A DNA stretch of 64,000 nucleotides from Piscicola geometra (taxonomy: Eukaryota > Annelida > Clitellata > Hirudinida > Piscicolidae). The translations under genes were made by a program, and so were the position numbers. A model generated the notes under the pieces. It was not told where the DNA came from. It ran no database searches and was given only the letters and a program-made list of their open reading frames with translations. This document shows positions 1-54,716 of the stretch, in pieces. The stretch covers positions 672,575 to 736,574 of the forward strand of contig OX030964.1 of NCBI GenBank assembly GCA_943735955.1, in the 5' to 3' direction. The first letter of the stretch is position 1. Each line of letters opens with the position of its first letter.

Positions 1-995
1 GAGGTGGTGTGGTTGAAGAGGGAGGTGGTGTGGTTGAGGAGGGAGGTGGTGTGGTTGAGGAGGGAGGTGGTGTGGTTGAGGAGGGAGGTGGTGTGGTTGA
101 AGAGGGAGGTGGTGTGGTTGAAGAGGGAGGTGGTGTGGTTGAAGAGGGAGGTGGTGTGGTGAGGAGGGAGGTGGTGTGGTTGAGGAGGGAGGTGGTGTGG
201 TTGAAGAGGGAGGTGGTGTGGCTGAGGAGGGAGGTGGTGTGGTTAAAGAGGGAGGTGGTGTGGTGAGGAGGGGGGTAGTGTGGTTGAGGAGGGAGGTGGT
301 GTGGTTGAGGAGGGAGGTGGTGTGGTTGAGGAGGGAGGTGGTGTGGTTGAAGAGGGAGGTGGTGTGGTTGAGGAGGGAGGTGGTGTGGTTGAGGAGGGAG
401 GTGGTGTGGTTGAGGATGGAGGTGGTGTGGTTGAGGATGGAGGTGGTGTGGTTGAGGACGGAGGTGGTGTGGTTGAGGATGGAGGTAGTGTGGTTGAAGA
501 GGGAGGTGGTGTGGTTGAGGATGGAGGTGGTGTGGTTGAGGATGGAGGTGGTGTGGTTGAGGACGGAGGTGGTGTGGTTGAGGATGGAGGTAGTGTGGTT
601 GAGGACGGAGGTGGTGTGGTTGAGGATGGAGGTAGTGTGGTTGAGGACGGAGGTGGTGTGGTTGAGGATGGAGGTAGTGTGGTTGAGGAGGGAGGTGGTG
701 TGGTTGAGGATGGAGGTGGTGTGGTTGAGGACGGAGGTGGTGTGGTTGAGGATGGAGGTGGTGTGGTTGAGGATGGAGGTAGTGTGGTTGAGGAGGGAGG
801 TGGTGTGGTTGAGGATGGAGGTGGTGTGGTTGAGGACGGAGGTGGTGTGGTTGAGGATGGAGGTGGTGTGGTTGAGGACGGAGGTGGTGTGGTTGAGGAG
901 GGAGGTGGTGTGGTTGAGGAGGGAGGTGGTGTGCTTGAGGATGGAGGTAGTGTGGTTGAGGATGGAGGTGGTGTGGTTGAGGAGGGAGGTGGTTG
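1..995. repeat. 21-bp minisatellite, runs off left edge
   Basis: About 47 copies of a 21-bp unit around gaggtggtgtggttgagga, with GAG/GAT/GAC variants. Because 21 is a multiple of three, frames on both strands stay open (GGGVVEE and PPSSTT proteins). I treat these as artefacts. It probably lies in an upstream PITPNM intron. Confidence 0.9.
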
Positions 996-1052
996 AAACT
1001 CAAGAGCAGTGCTTGTGCCCAATGCTGCCAATTGGGATCCTCCAATGATAAT

Positions 1053-2698
1053 GCAATGCCGGTCGATTTTTCAAACCTTATTAATATTTATAAAAAAATA
1101 TTCAAAAATTAGAATATGATAAAAGAAATTGAATGCCGTTAAATTTTTTTATTTAATTTTGACCCGTTTAGAAGTTATGTCACTTTTAATGCTAACTTTT
1201 CATGCATCGAGTTACCATTGCATATCATTAAAAATATAGGCGGTGCGCACAGACCCGTGTGGAAGGCATAAAAGTACTATTTTGTACTATAACTTGAGTT
1301 TTAAAAAACTAAATTTATTCAAACTTTTCATGTATATGTATTTTCTAAAAAGAAACAAAGCATTTTAAAAAATGTATTTATCTTCAAAAAAACATAAGTT
1401 ATAGCGTTTGAAAGACATTACATAGAGAAAAAAGTCTCTTTTTGCACTAATAAACGTTTATTGAGTCTAAACTTGCAATATGTATATAATAAAATTTAAT
1501 TAATTTTATTTTAAAAAAATTGATTAAAATTTAGAAAAAAATTTAAGTTTTCAAACACAGTTTTTAAGACAGTTTATTCAACATTAAGAGTTGTCAACAA
1601 CATTCGAGTCTGTAAAAGCATGGACTTCTTAATAATAACCTTTTTTGCGATTGAATGACTCTGAAAAAGCTTTTTGGATAAAGAATAAAAAATGAAAACT
1701 ATTATGAACTTTTGTGCATTTTATATATTTTGTAACATTTTAAACAGAATAATGACCCTTTCGTTTCTTAACTCAAACTCAGAGATTTACGTTTCAATAA
1801 ATTTTTTATTTTGTTTTTAACTTTTATTAATTAAACGAAGATTAAAATTCATCTTTTTCTAGTCAGTGTCTGTTCCAGCCACTATTTCAGTTTGTATTTA
1901 TATAGTTCTAAAACTTCTTTTGCTGGTGAGACTTAAAATTTGAAGATGGTATAAGTTCTGTATATCGCATTTTAAAATAACTAATCGCATTTTTATGGAT
2001 TAGAATTCATTTTAACTAAAATATTTAAAGAGTTTCAAACTCGTAGATCTAAAAGACTAAACTTTAGTTTACTTTAGTTACTTAGTGACTAAAGGTAAGA
2101 CAACGACGCGCAAGCGGTGGCTTTTAAAATTTAAATGTCCTGGTATGTCCAAAAGGAATCAATTAAAAGGTAAATGATTTAATTAATGAAATGATTTTTT
2201 TAAATTTTATTCAAAAGATATATAACATACATTTTCATAAAAAGGTGCTTCTTTAAAAAATATGTTATTTTGTAGATGTTATGCGGGTTTTACCACTAAA
2301 ACGAAATTTTAGAGAGTTGATTTCAACTTACAGATTAGCTTCATATCACAAAATGTGGACAATTCAATTTTTAATTTTAAAATGTATCATTTTTTAAAAT
2401 CAATTAATTCTTTCACTAGCGTAATTATTAAATGAAAAGGTATACGAGGTGCCGTTGTTTAACAGCATTTCCTGAAATCGTATACTCTTTGTTTGAATCG
2501 TTTAATTTTAGATAAAAAATGTAAAATAAACTAGAAATTAAATGCATTAAAAAGGTTATTGCATTATCTATTTTTTAATAATAATTTTATTTAGTTTCAA
2601 AATATCGTTACTTAAATAAAGGTACTTTACATGTTGAAAATGACGTTTTCTGAAAAAACCCACTTTTAGCTCATTAACATAACGTCTACCGGCATTGC
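1053..2698. mobile_element. Candidate non-autonomous DNA element with 11-bp inverted ends
   Basis: The ends are GCAATGCCGGT at 1053 and its reverse complement ACCGGCATTGC at 2688, each flanked outside by TAAT. The interior is AT-rich without coding capacity. The ends and flanking TAAT fit a transposon with a 4-bp target duplication. Short matches like this can arise by chance, so the call is tentative. Confidence 0.4.
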
Positions 2699-2948
2699 TA
2701 ATTTGTCATACTTGAAGCAGAGTTATGCTTGAAAATATTTTCTGAAAAGGAACTATAATGGTGCGTCTTTGAAGAGCTTGGACGTTTCATGTTGTTAGAT
2801 GCCACTCAAAAGAATGGGACATTGTTGAATGCAATCTCAAATGACGCTCCATTCTTGTGTTTTTACATGAAACTCATCTCTTAAAAATATCCGATTATGA
2901 GGTTCCAAAAATTTCATAAGCCTAATGTTGAGGTGTTTTCGTGAGGTA
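2699..2948. other. Intergenic/intronic stretch, nothing recognised
   Basis: Mixed-composition sequence between the candidate element and the CA repeat. No exon homology was found. Confidence 0.5.
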
Positions 2949-46455
<43,507 letters not shown>

Positions 46456-46469
46456 CCAATCATAAACCA

Positions 46470-48762
46470 CCATTCTCAACACCCAATCACAATCCTTCTC
46501 AACACCCAATCACAAATCCTTCTAAACACCCAATCACAATCCTTCTCAACATCCAATCACAATCCTTCTCAACACCCAATTACAAATCATTCTCAACATC
46601 CAATCACAATCCTTCTCAACACCCAATTACAAATCATTCTCAACATCCAATCACAATCCTTCTCAACACCCAATCACAATCCTTCTCAACACCCAATCAC
46701 AATCCTTCTCAACACCCAATCACAATCCTTCTCAACACCCAATCAAACTCCTTCTCAACACCCAATCACAATCCTTCTCAACACCCAATCACAATCCTTC
46801 TCAACACCCAATCAAACTCCTTCTCAACACCCAATCACAATCCTTCTCAACATCCAATTACAAATCCTTCTCAACACCCAATCACAAATCCTTCTCAACA
46901 CCCAATCACAAATCCTTCTCAACACCCAATCACAATCCTTCTCAACACCCAATCACAATCCTTCTCAACACCCAATCACAAATCCTTCTCAACACCCAAT
47001 CACAATCCTTCTCAACACCCAATCACAATCCTTCTCAACACCCAATCAAACTCCTTCTCAACACCCAATCACAATCCTTCTCAACACCCAATCAAACTCC
47101 TTATCAACACCCAATCACAATCCTTCTCAACACCCAATCACAATCCTTCTCAACATCCAATCACAAATCCTTCTCAACACCCAATCACAATCCTTCTCAA
47201 CACCCAATCACAATCCTTCTCAACACCCAATCACAATCCTTCTCAACATCCAATCACAAATCCTTCTCAACACCCAATCACAATCCTTCTCAACACCCAA
47301 TCACAAATCCTTCTCAACACCCAATTACAAATCCTTCTCAACACCCAATCACAATCCTTCTCAACATCCAATCACAAATCCTTCTCAACACCCAATCACA
47401 ATCCTTCTCAACACCCAATCACAAATCCTTCTCAACACCCAATTACAAATCCTTCTCAACACCCAATCACAATCCTTCTCAACATCCAATCACAAATCCT
47501 TCTCAACACCCAATCACAATCCTTCTCAACACCCAATCACAATCCTTTTCAACACCCAATCACAATCCTTCTCAACATCCAATTACAAATCCTTCTCAAC
47601 ACCCAATTACAAATCATTCTCAACATCCAATCACAAATCCTTCTCAACACCCAATTACAATCCTTCTTAACACCCAATCAAACTCCTTCTCAACACCCAA
47701 TCACAATCCTTCTCAACACCCAATCAAACTCCTTCTCAACACCCAATCACAATCCTTCTCAACACCCAATCACAATCCTTCTCAACATCCAATCACAAAT
47801 CCTTCTCAACACCCAATCACAATCCTTCTCAACACCCAATCACAATCCTTCTCAACACCCAATCACAATCCTTCTCAACATCCAATCACAAATCCTTCTC
47901 AACACCCAATCACAATCCTTCTCAACACCCAATCACAAATCCTTCTCAACACCCAATTACAAATCCTTCTCAACACCCAATCACAATCCTTCTCAACATC
48001 CAATCACAAATCCTTCTCAACACCCAATCACAATCCTTCTCAACACCCAATCACAATCCTTCTCAACACCCAATCACAAATCCTTCTCAACACCCAATCA
48101 CAATCCTTCTCAACATCCAATCACAAATCCTTCTCAACACCCAATCACAATCCTTCTCAACACCCAATCACAAATCCTTCTCAACACCCAATCACAAATC
48201 CTTCTCAACACCCAATCACAATCCTTCTCAACACCCAATCACAAATCCTTCTCAACATCCAATCACAAATCCTTCTCAACACCCAATCACAATCCTTCTC
48301 AACACCCAATCACAATCCTTCTCAACACCCAATCACAATCCTTCTCAACACCCAATCACAAATCCTTCTCAACATCCAATCACAATCCTTCTCAACATCC
48401 AATTACAAATCCTTCTCAACACCCAATCACAATCCTTCTCAACACCCAATCACAATCCTTCTCAACACCCAATCACAAATCCTTCTCAACATCCAATCAC
48501 AATCCTTCTCAACATCCAATTACAAATCCTTCTCAACACCCAATTACAAATCCTTCTCAACACCCAATCACAATCCTTCTCAACATCCAATCACAAATCC
48601 TTCTCAACACCCAATCACAAATCCTTCTCAACATCCAATCACAAATCCTTCTCAACACCCAATCACAAATCCTTCTCAACACCCAATCACAAATCCTTCT
48701 CAACACCCAATCACAATCCTTCTCAACACCCAATCACAAATCCTTCTCAACATCCAATCACC
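46470..48762. repeat. 23/24-bp array with a CCAAT in every unit
   Basis: Units cttctcaacacccaatcaca plus atc, close to 100 copies, starting right after the PITPNM stop codon. Variants are cacccaatc/catccaatc and caatcc/caaatcc. No AATAAA occurs in it. Confidence 0.95.
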
Positions 48763-48879
48763 TCTCTGCGTTGATGATTCTTTCGTGGCTTATGGCTCCT
48801 TCATTGACGATTTGTTCTTGTCGTCATGATGATGATTGCATCACAAAACAATCGTTGCAACTGCCTGAACGCTCTCATC

Positions 48880-49437
48880 ATCATCATCATTCATAAGGGA
48901 TCATCATCATCATCATTCATAAGGGATCATCATCATCATCATTCATAAGAGATCATCATCATCATTCATAAGGGATCATCATCATCATCATTCATAAGAG
49001 ATCATCATCATCATTCATAAGGGATCATCATCATCATCATTCATAAGGGATCATCATCATCATTCATAAGGGATCATCATCATCATTCATAAGGGATCAT
49101 CATCATCATTCATAAGGGATCATCATCATCATTCATAAGGGATCATCATCATCATTCATAAGGGATCATCATCATCATTCATAAGAGATCATCATCATCA
49201 TTCATAAGGGATCATCATCATCATCATTCATAAGGGATCATCATCATCATTCATAAGGGATCATCATCATCATTCATAAGGGATCATCATCATCATTCAT
49301 AAGGGATCATCATCATCATTCATAAGGGATCATCATCATCATTCATAAGGGATCATCATCATCATTCATAAGGGATCATCATCATCATTCATAAGGGATC
49401 ATCATCATCATTCATAAGGGATCATCATCATCATCAT
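48880..49437. repeat. 23/26-bp array attcataagggatcatcatc
   Basis: About 23 copies, with the number of ATC triplets varying by one. Confidence 0.94.
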
Positions 49438-49794
49438 TGTATGCTGGTGCCATTGTTGTGTTCCTTGAGAGGCGATCTCAGCCTCCTGCTGTCGCTTCCT
49501 TGCGTTCCTGCCGTCCTGAGAAGCCATTTGTTGCGAGTCTCATGGTATTTATTATCATCGTCATGATTGATGTTATCATGATTTGTGCTCTCATCACTTC
49601 ATTGTTTGTTTTTTAAATTTACTTGTGAGTCATAATTCTCATTACTATGTAACTATGTCACCTTGACCTCTTTCAATCTGCATGATCGATTTTTTACGTT
49701 TGGACACAGCAAAAGTAATTCGTCAATCCACCCTTTCCACCACCACTACCACACACCACCACAATAATGCGTCACTAATTTCAAACACCACCAC
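49438..49794. other. Unique sequence, nothing recognised
   Basis: Mixed-composition sequence between two arrays. No exon, RNA gene or element identified. Confidence 0.5.
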
Positions 49795-50310
49795 ACACTA
49801 CTTCTACCAACCACCACCACACACTACTTCTACCAACCACCACCACACACTACTTCTACCAACCACCACCACACACTACTTCTACCAACCACCACCACAC
49901 ACTACTTCTACCAACCACCACCACACACTACTTCTACCAACCACCACCACACACTACTTCTACCAACCACCACCACACACTACTTCTACCAACCACCACC
50001 ACACACTACTTCTACCAACCACCACCACACACTACTTCTACCAACCACCACCACACACTACTTCTACCAACCACCACCACACACTACTTCTACCAACCAC
50101 CACCACACACTACTTCTACCAACCACCACCACACACTACTTCTACCAACCACCACCACACACTACTTCTACCAACCACCACCACACACTACTTCTACCAA
50201 CCACCACCACACACTACTTCTACCAACCACCACCACACACTACTTCTACCAACCACCACCACACACTACTTCTACCAACCACCACCACACACTACTTCTA
50301 CCAACCACAG
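49795..50310. repeat. 26-bp array
   Basis: About 20 nearly identical units of tacttctaccaaccaccacc plus acacac. The open frame shows a 26-residue period, as expected for 3x26 bp. Confidence 0.95.
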
Positions 50311-50419
50311 CAGTTTCCAACAATGGCGTTTTGAGGCTCATCATCATCATCATCATCATTTTCGAACTACTTTCGATTGGTGCTCTGGCACTGTTTCATG
50401 GGTGTTGTGGAAGTCATTG

Positions 50420-50826
50420 TGAAGGTCAATGCAGGTCACTGTGGAGGTAATTGTGGAGGTTACTGGAGGTCACTGTGGAGGTCATTGTGGAGGTTACTGT
50501 GAAGGTCACTGGAGAGGTCACTGTGGAGGTCACTGTGAATTTCATTGTGGAGGTCACTGTGGATTTCATTGTGGAGGTCACTGTGGAGGTCATTGTGGAG
50601 GTCACTGGAGGTCACTGTGGAGGTCATTGTGGAGGTCACTGTGAAGGTCACTGTGGAGGTCATTGTGGAGGTCACTGTGGAGGTCATTGTGGAGGTCACT
50701 GTGAAGGTCACTGTGAAGGTCATTGTGGAGGTCACTGTGAAGGTCACTGTGGAGGTCACTGTAAAGGTCATTGTGAAGGTCACTGTGGAGGTCATTGTGG
50801 AGGTCACTGTGGAGGTCATTGTGGAA
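50420..50826. repeat. 12-bp array ggtcactgtgga / ggtcattgtgga
   Basis: About 33 units. AGGTCA recurs every 12 bp. The CGGH-rich frame is an artefact. Confidence 0.94.
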
Positions 50827-51481
50827 TGCCAGATCAATCAGACGGCATCATTCATCATTGTTGTGAGGCGCTTAGTTTGAACATGAAGTAGAATGTTTGT
50901 GCTTGTGATTATGGCGAACAATGATAATTCTTGATTTTTGATTTTAAAAAATAATGAGCAAAGAACTTCATAATTTATTAATTATAATTTTTTGAATTAG
51001 TTGAAAAATATCTTTATTTGATACATTTGAAAAATATCGATAGAACTATGTGAAATATATTGGCATTTTAAGGTATTTTTTCCGTTGTTGTAGTAAGGTT
51101 GTTGTTGAAAACGTGATTTAGCATGTTGTAGTAAACTCTGTAGTAAAAGCTGTTGTTGTAGTGAGGGTTACTGTTGTAGAGGTTGTTGTGGGTGTTGCGA
51201 TGTTTTATAGCAGCGTAGTCGGCACCACTGGTATGTCCACTTTGTAGTTGCTATCAGGTGTCTACACAGCTTCAACTAAGTCATCCCTCATCATCCACCC
51301 ATCATCCCTCATTATCAATCCATCATCCATCCATCATCCCTCTTCATCCATCCATCCATCAGCCCTCTTTATCCTTCCACCACCTTCTTTCCCTCTTTAT
51401 TATGGTTAAAAAAACAATCTGCCTATTTAATTATCAATTTAATATAATGATTAATTCCCATGCTTTCAATGATGAATATTC
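50827..51481. other. AT-rich unique sequence, nothing recognised
   Basis: Contains short gttgttgtagt and catccatcc runs but no identifiable gene. Confidence 0.5.
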
Positions 51482-51868
51482 ATGGTTGAATTGAAACTGC
51501 CAAGTATTGATTACTCTTCTGATTCACATTTGCCGTTCATTAAACCTCGAGCACACCAGTCTGCAAACCTCCCTCGAGCACACCAGTCTGCAAACCTCCC
51601 TCGAGCACATCAGTCTGCAAACCTCCCTCGAGCACATCAGTCTGCAAACCTCCCTCGAGCACATCAGTCTGCAAACCTCCCTCGAGCACATCAGTCTGCA
51701 AACCTCCCTCGAGCACATCAGTCTGCAAACCTCCCTCGAGCACATCAGTCTGCAAACCTCCCTCGAGCACACCAGTCTGCAAACCTCCCTCGAGCACATC
51801 AGTCTGCAAACCTCCCTCGAGCACATCAGTCTGCAAACCTCCCTCGAGTCATCGTGAATGCAAACTGA
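51482..51868 (+). CDS. Hypothetical 128-residue repeat protein (11 x RAHQSANLP)
   Basis: An ATG at 51482 opens MVELKLPSIDYSSDSHLPFI, followed by eleven copies of the 9-residue unit RAHQSANLP and RVIVNAN, stop at 51868. AATAAA lies 8 nt after the stop (51876). The 27-bp period leaves other frames open too, so coding is unproven. It could equally be 3'-UTR sequence of PITPNM. No family recognised. Confidence 0.3.
   Translation: MVELKLPSIDYSSDSHLPFIKPRAHQSANLPRAHQSANLPRAHQSANLPRAHQSANLPRAHQSANLPRAHQSANLPRAHQSANLPRAHQSANLPRAHQSANLPRAHQSANLPRAHQSANLPRVIVNAN
51549..51848. repeat. 27-bp array, 11 copies
   Basis: cgagcacatcagtctgcaaa plus cctccct, nearly perfect, with cacaccagt/cacatcagt as the only common variant. 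Confidence 0.96.
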
Positions 51869-51875
51869 GGAACTA

Positions 51876-51881
51876 AATAAA
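51876..51881 (+). terminator. Polyadenylation signal AATAAA (+)
   Basis: The first AATAAA I find on the + strand after the PITPNM stop. It faces the UBIAD1 signal about 40 bp away. Confidence 0.5.
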
Positions 51882-51922
51882 GGAATATTTCAAATGAATC
51901 TTTGTGAGAGGATGTTGTCCTT

Positions 51923-51928
51923 TTTATT
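51923..51928 (-). terminator. Polyadenylation signal AATAAA for UBIAD1
   Basis: TTTATT on the + strand, about 100 nt beyond the UBIAD1 stop codon. Confidence 0.65.
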
Positions 51929-52030
51929 GAACGCCATTAACTATTGCAGAAACTAAAATGTTGTTTGGTTGTTTGGTCTGGTTAGAAAGGGTGTGGGTGC
52001 CTTGAATGTCTAAAGTGAGAATGCAAAGGC

Positions 52031-52996
52031 TCATGCGTGAATCCATGGGAGGGAGGAGGGTGAGGCGAGGAGAATGGCCGAGATGAAGAGGATTGAGATG
52101 AGGAGGTTGAGGAGGGAAATCTTACGAGTGATGTCGACTCCCTCCACTCGGTGCTGTCGCTCGATTGAGAAGGCGTAGAAGAGGGTGGGAGTGAGGATGA
52201 GGAAGGTGGAGGAGAAGTGGATGGAGAGGATGAGGAAGATGATGTAGGGCGTGAAGAGGAGAAGGACGAGCAGGAGGTACGAAGAGGTGTTGCCGATGAG
52301 GAGGGCCAGAGTGATGATGCCTGTCTCCTGGTCACACAGCCTGTCGCGCATGTTGTTTGCATGCAGGATTGCCTCTGTGTGCAGGGCAATTGGAAGGGCG
52401 TACAGGAAGGGAGACCAGTTGAGAACGCCCCCTTGAGCCAAGTAAGCAAAGAGCACTGTGAGTGGTCCAAAGGTGATGAAGATGAGAAGGTCGCCGAGGC
52501 CAATGTACTTGAGTCCCAATCCACCAGTGTACAAGAAGCTGCTGGAAAGGCCTCCAAAGTAAAGGAGGGCCAAGTGTGGCACAGGCGAAGGCGATAGACA
52601 ACACAGGATCAGGAAACTGACACAACCAACAACGTAGCACATAGCTCCCAAGGTGGAGACGTCTTGTGGGTTGAGAATGTGGTCCACAAGTGTGCGGTCA
52701 TCACTCTTCTTCTGACTGTCGATTCCTCTGGCATAGTCGTAGTAGGTGTTCACAAGATTGCCTGCACCATGCACTGATAATGCGCACAGCACAGTACACA
52801 AAAGAATGCAAAAGTCGAAGTGGTTGTTGAACTTGAAGAAGAGAGCCACCCCCAGCAGCACTGGACTCAGCGATGCGGTGAAAGACCAAGGCCTCAGTGC
52901 TTGCAGGTAGAGCCTCATTCTGCAGACATACCCTCCACCCAATACTGGCGCTTTGAGGGCTGAAGCAACCAAATCCTCATTTGTGTCACCTGACAT
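52031..52996 (-). CDS. UBIAD1: UbiA prenyltransferase domain-containing protein 1
   Basis: A complete 321-residue, single-exon frame (the human protein has 338 and two exons). UBIAD1 is a multi-pass membrane prenyltransferase of ER/Golgi that makes menaquinone-4 (vitamin K2) and has been linked to CoQ synthesis. The two prenyl-diphosphate/Mg2+ sites are present: NLVNTYYDYARGID at residues 80-93, followed by KKSDDRTLVD, and NNMRDRLCDQETG at 214-226. Some eight hydrophobic segments follow LRPWSFTASLSPVLLG near the N-terminus. The ATG at 52996 gives MSGDTNEDL, a suitable cytosolic N-terminus. Convergent with the + strand genes. Confidence 0.96.
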   Translation of the reverse strand: MSGDTNEDLVASALKAPVLGGGYVCRMRLYLQALRPWSFTASLSPVLLGVALFFKFNNHFDFCILLCTVLCALSVHGAGNLVNTYYDYARGIDSQKKSDDRTLVDHILNPQDVSTLGAMCYVVGCVSFLILCCLSPSPVPHLALLYFGGLSSSFLYTGGLGLKYIGLGDLLIFITFGPLTVLFAYLAQGGVLNWSPFLYALPIALHTEAILHANNMRDRLCDQETGIITLALLIGNTSSYLLLVLLLFTPYIIFLILSIHFSSTFLILTPTLFYAFSIERQHRVEGVDITRKISLLNLLISILFISAILLASPSSLPWIHA

Positions 52997-53648
52997 CTAG
53001 ACGTGATTTTTCAATATATGATTTTCATATTTGAATAAATCTTTTATAAAAGCCTAGTATCAAAACTGGGTTTAGGTTCTCAACGGTAATAGTAAAGTAG
53101 GCAAATGAGATTAACGATTGAGCCAGACAAGTTTCCAATGTTTAAAATTTAAATAGCTGTATGGTAAACAGCGGTAAAGCTAACAGACAATATCAAAACT
53201 TTAAATTTATAAGATATTCTATCCCATATTACTAGTGAAACATTTTGCTGACGACTTTTAGTGCTCTGAACAATATTATGCCAAAACATTTTTATTGAAC
53301 AATTTCACATAATATTTTTACCTTTTTATTTTTAATGTTGATAAACTTACTTCAAATGAAGTCACGCATGTTTCACTGTTAATGATTAACAAAACTTTAA
53401 CATTAAAATTCAACTACTCATATCTGACAAGTATAATTCAGTCAAGACTTGACTATCCATATTCAAATAATCTACAAGATGATTATATCAAACTTCCATG
53501 AAAATAGAATGATGTTGGTAAATTTTTACAACTTTAAAATCAAAAGTGCTGGTGGTTTTAGTGGTTTTGATTGATTGCCATAGATTCCAAAAGCATTCAA
53601 AGTCTATGTTAAAAAAGAATAGTCCTCAATGCATAGAGAAAAATCATC
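52997..53648. other. UBIAD1 upstream region, nothing recognised
   Basis: AT-rich; should include the UBIAD1 promoter. No clear TATA box or other motif can be assigned. Confidence 0.5.
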
Positions 53649-53657
53649 CCCCATCAC

Positions 53658-54070
53658 GGGGAACGGACAAAAAGCCTCTCGGAGAAAAAGCCTTCGGATA
53701 AAATACCTTCGACAAAAAGCCTCCCGGAGAAAAAACCTCCTGGAGAAAAAGCCTCTCGGAGAAAAAGTCTCTTTGTTAATATTTTAGTATAAATAAAACG
53801 GACTTTTTATGGAAAAAACGGATTTTTTTATGGATTCGTTTCACAATTTTAAATGAATAAAACGGACTTTTTTTTATTAAAAAAACGGATATTTTTTTAT
53901 AGATTTTTTTCACAATTTTAAATTAATAAAATGGACTTTTTATATAAAAAACGGATTTTTTTTATAGATTCTTATCACAATTTTAAATAAATAAAACGGG
54001 CTATATTTTTTTAGTTACATAATTGAAATGAACTTTAAATGTTCAAATTTAATAAATTATTAAATACAAT
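53658..54070. repeat. Left terminal inverted repeat of the MULE
   Basis: The outer part is built of about 20-bp subunits (aaaaagcctctcggaga). The inner part has three modules of aaaacggactttttat with cacaattttaaat. It pairs with 62826-63218. Confidence 0.9.
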
Positions 54071-54509
54071 ACGAATTATTTAGCACAATATAAATTTTAT
54101 TGATTGATTGTTATAGTCATCAACCTTATATACCTTTTCGTATTCGTTGTCTTGATGACTAAGAATTAGTATGTAAATTCAACTCATTTTTTATTTGAAT
54201 ACTTGATTAGAATATATTTTTCTAAGGTTTTGTAAACAAAATAAATATCAAGACAATGCTTTCTAATTTTTATTGATTTAGAAAGATAGCAACAAATAAC
54301 AGACGTTTCAAACGGTTGAAAAACAATTAAAACAAAAATGTGTCGCTGATAGGGTGGCGAGTGCATGACCACGTGATGAAGATGATGAAGATAATGATGC
54401 ACACTGTCATTTCTATGTAAATCATCGTTTATAGCGATGATGAAGATGATGTTGTTTTGTCATAGATTGATCATAGGTTTCTGTTGATTATGTAAGTTTG
54501 TAGTATAAA

Positions 54510-54637
<128 letters not shown>

Positions 54638-54716
54638 CTTATACAAAAGTTAATTGGAATTTTAATAATATAAAAATTAAAATAACTGACAACAAATTTA
54701 ATAAAGTACATACCTT

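Noticed and set aside
9..1048. Open frames of GGGVVEE and PPSSTT repeats on both strands
   Set aside because: Products of a 21-bp repeat, a multiple of three without stops. No unique sequence or start context.
49682..50422. 246-residue frame FYQPPPHTTSTN
   Set aside because: A 26-bp repeat read through three frames in turn; no coding evidence.
51549..51848. CRISPR-like array of 27-bp repeats
   Set aside because: No spacers between the units, and the sequence is animal.
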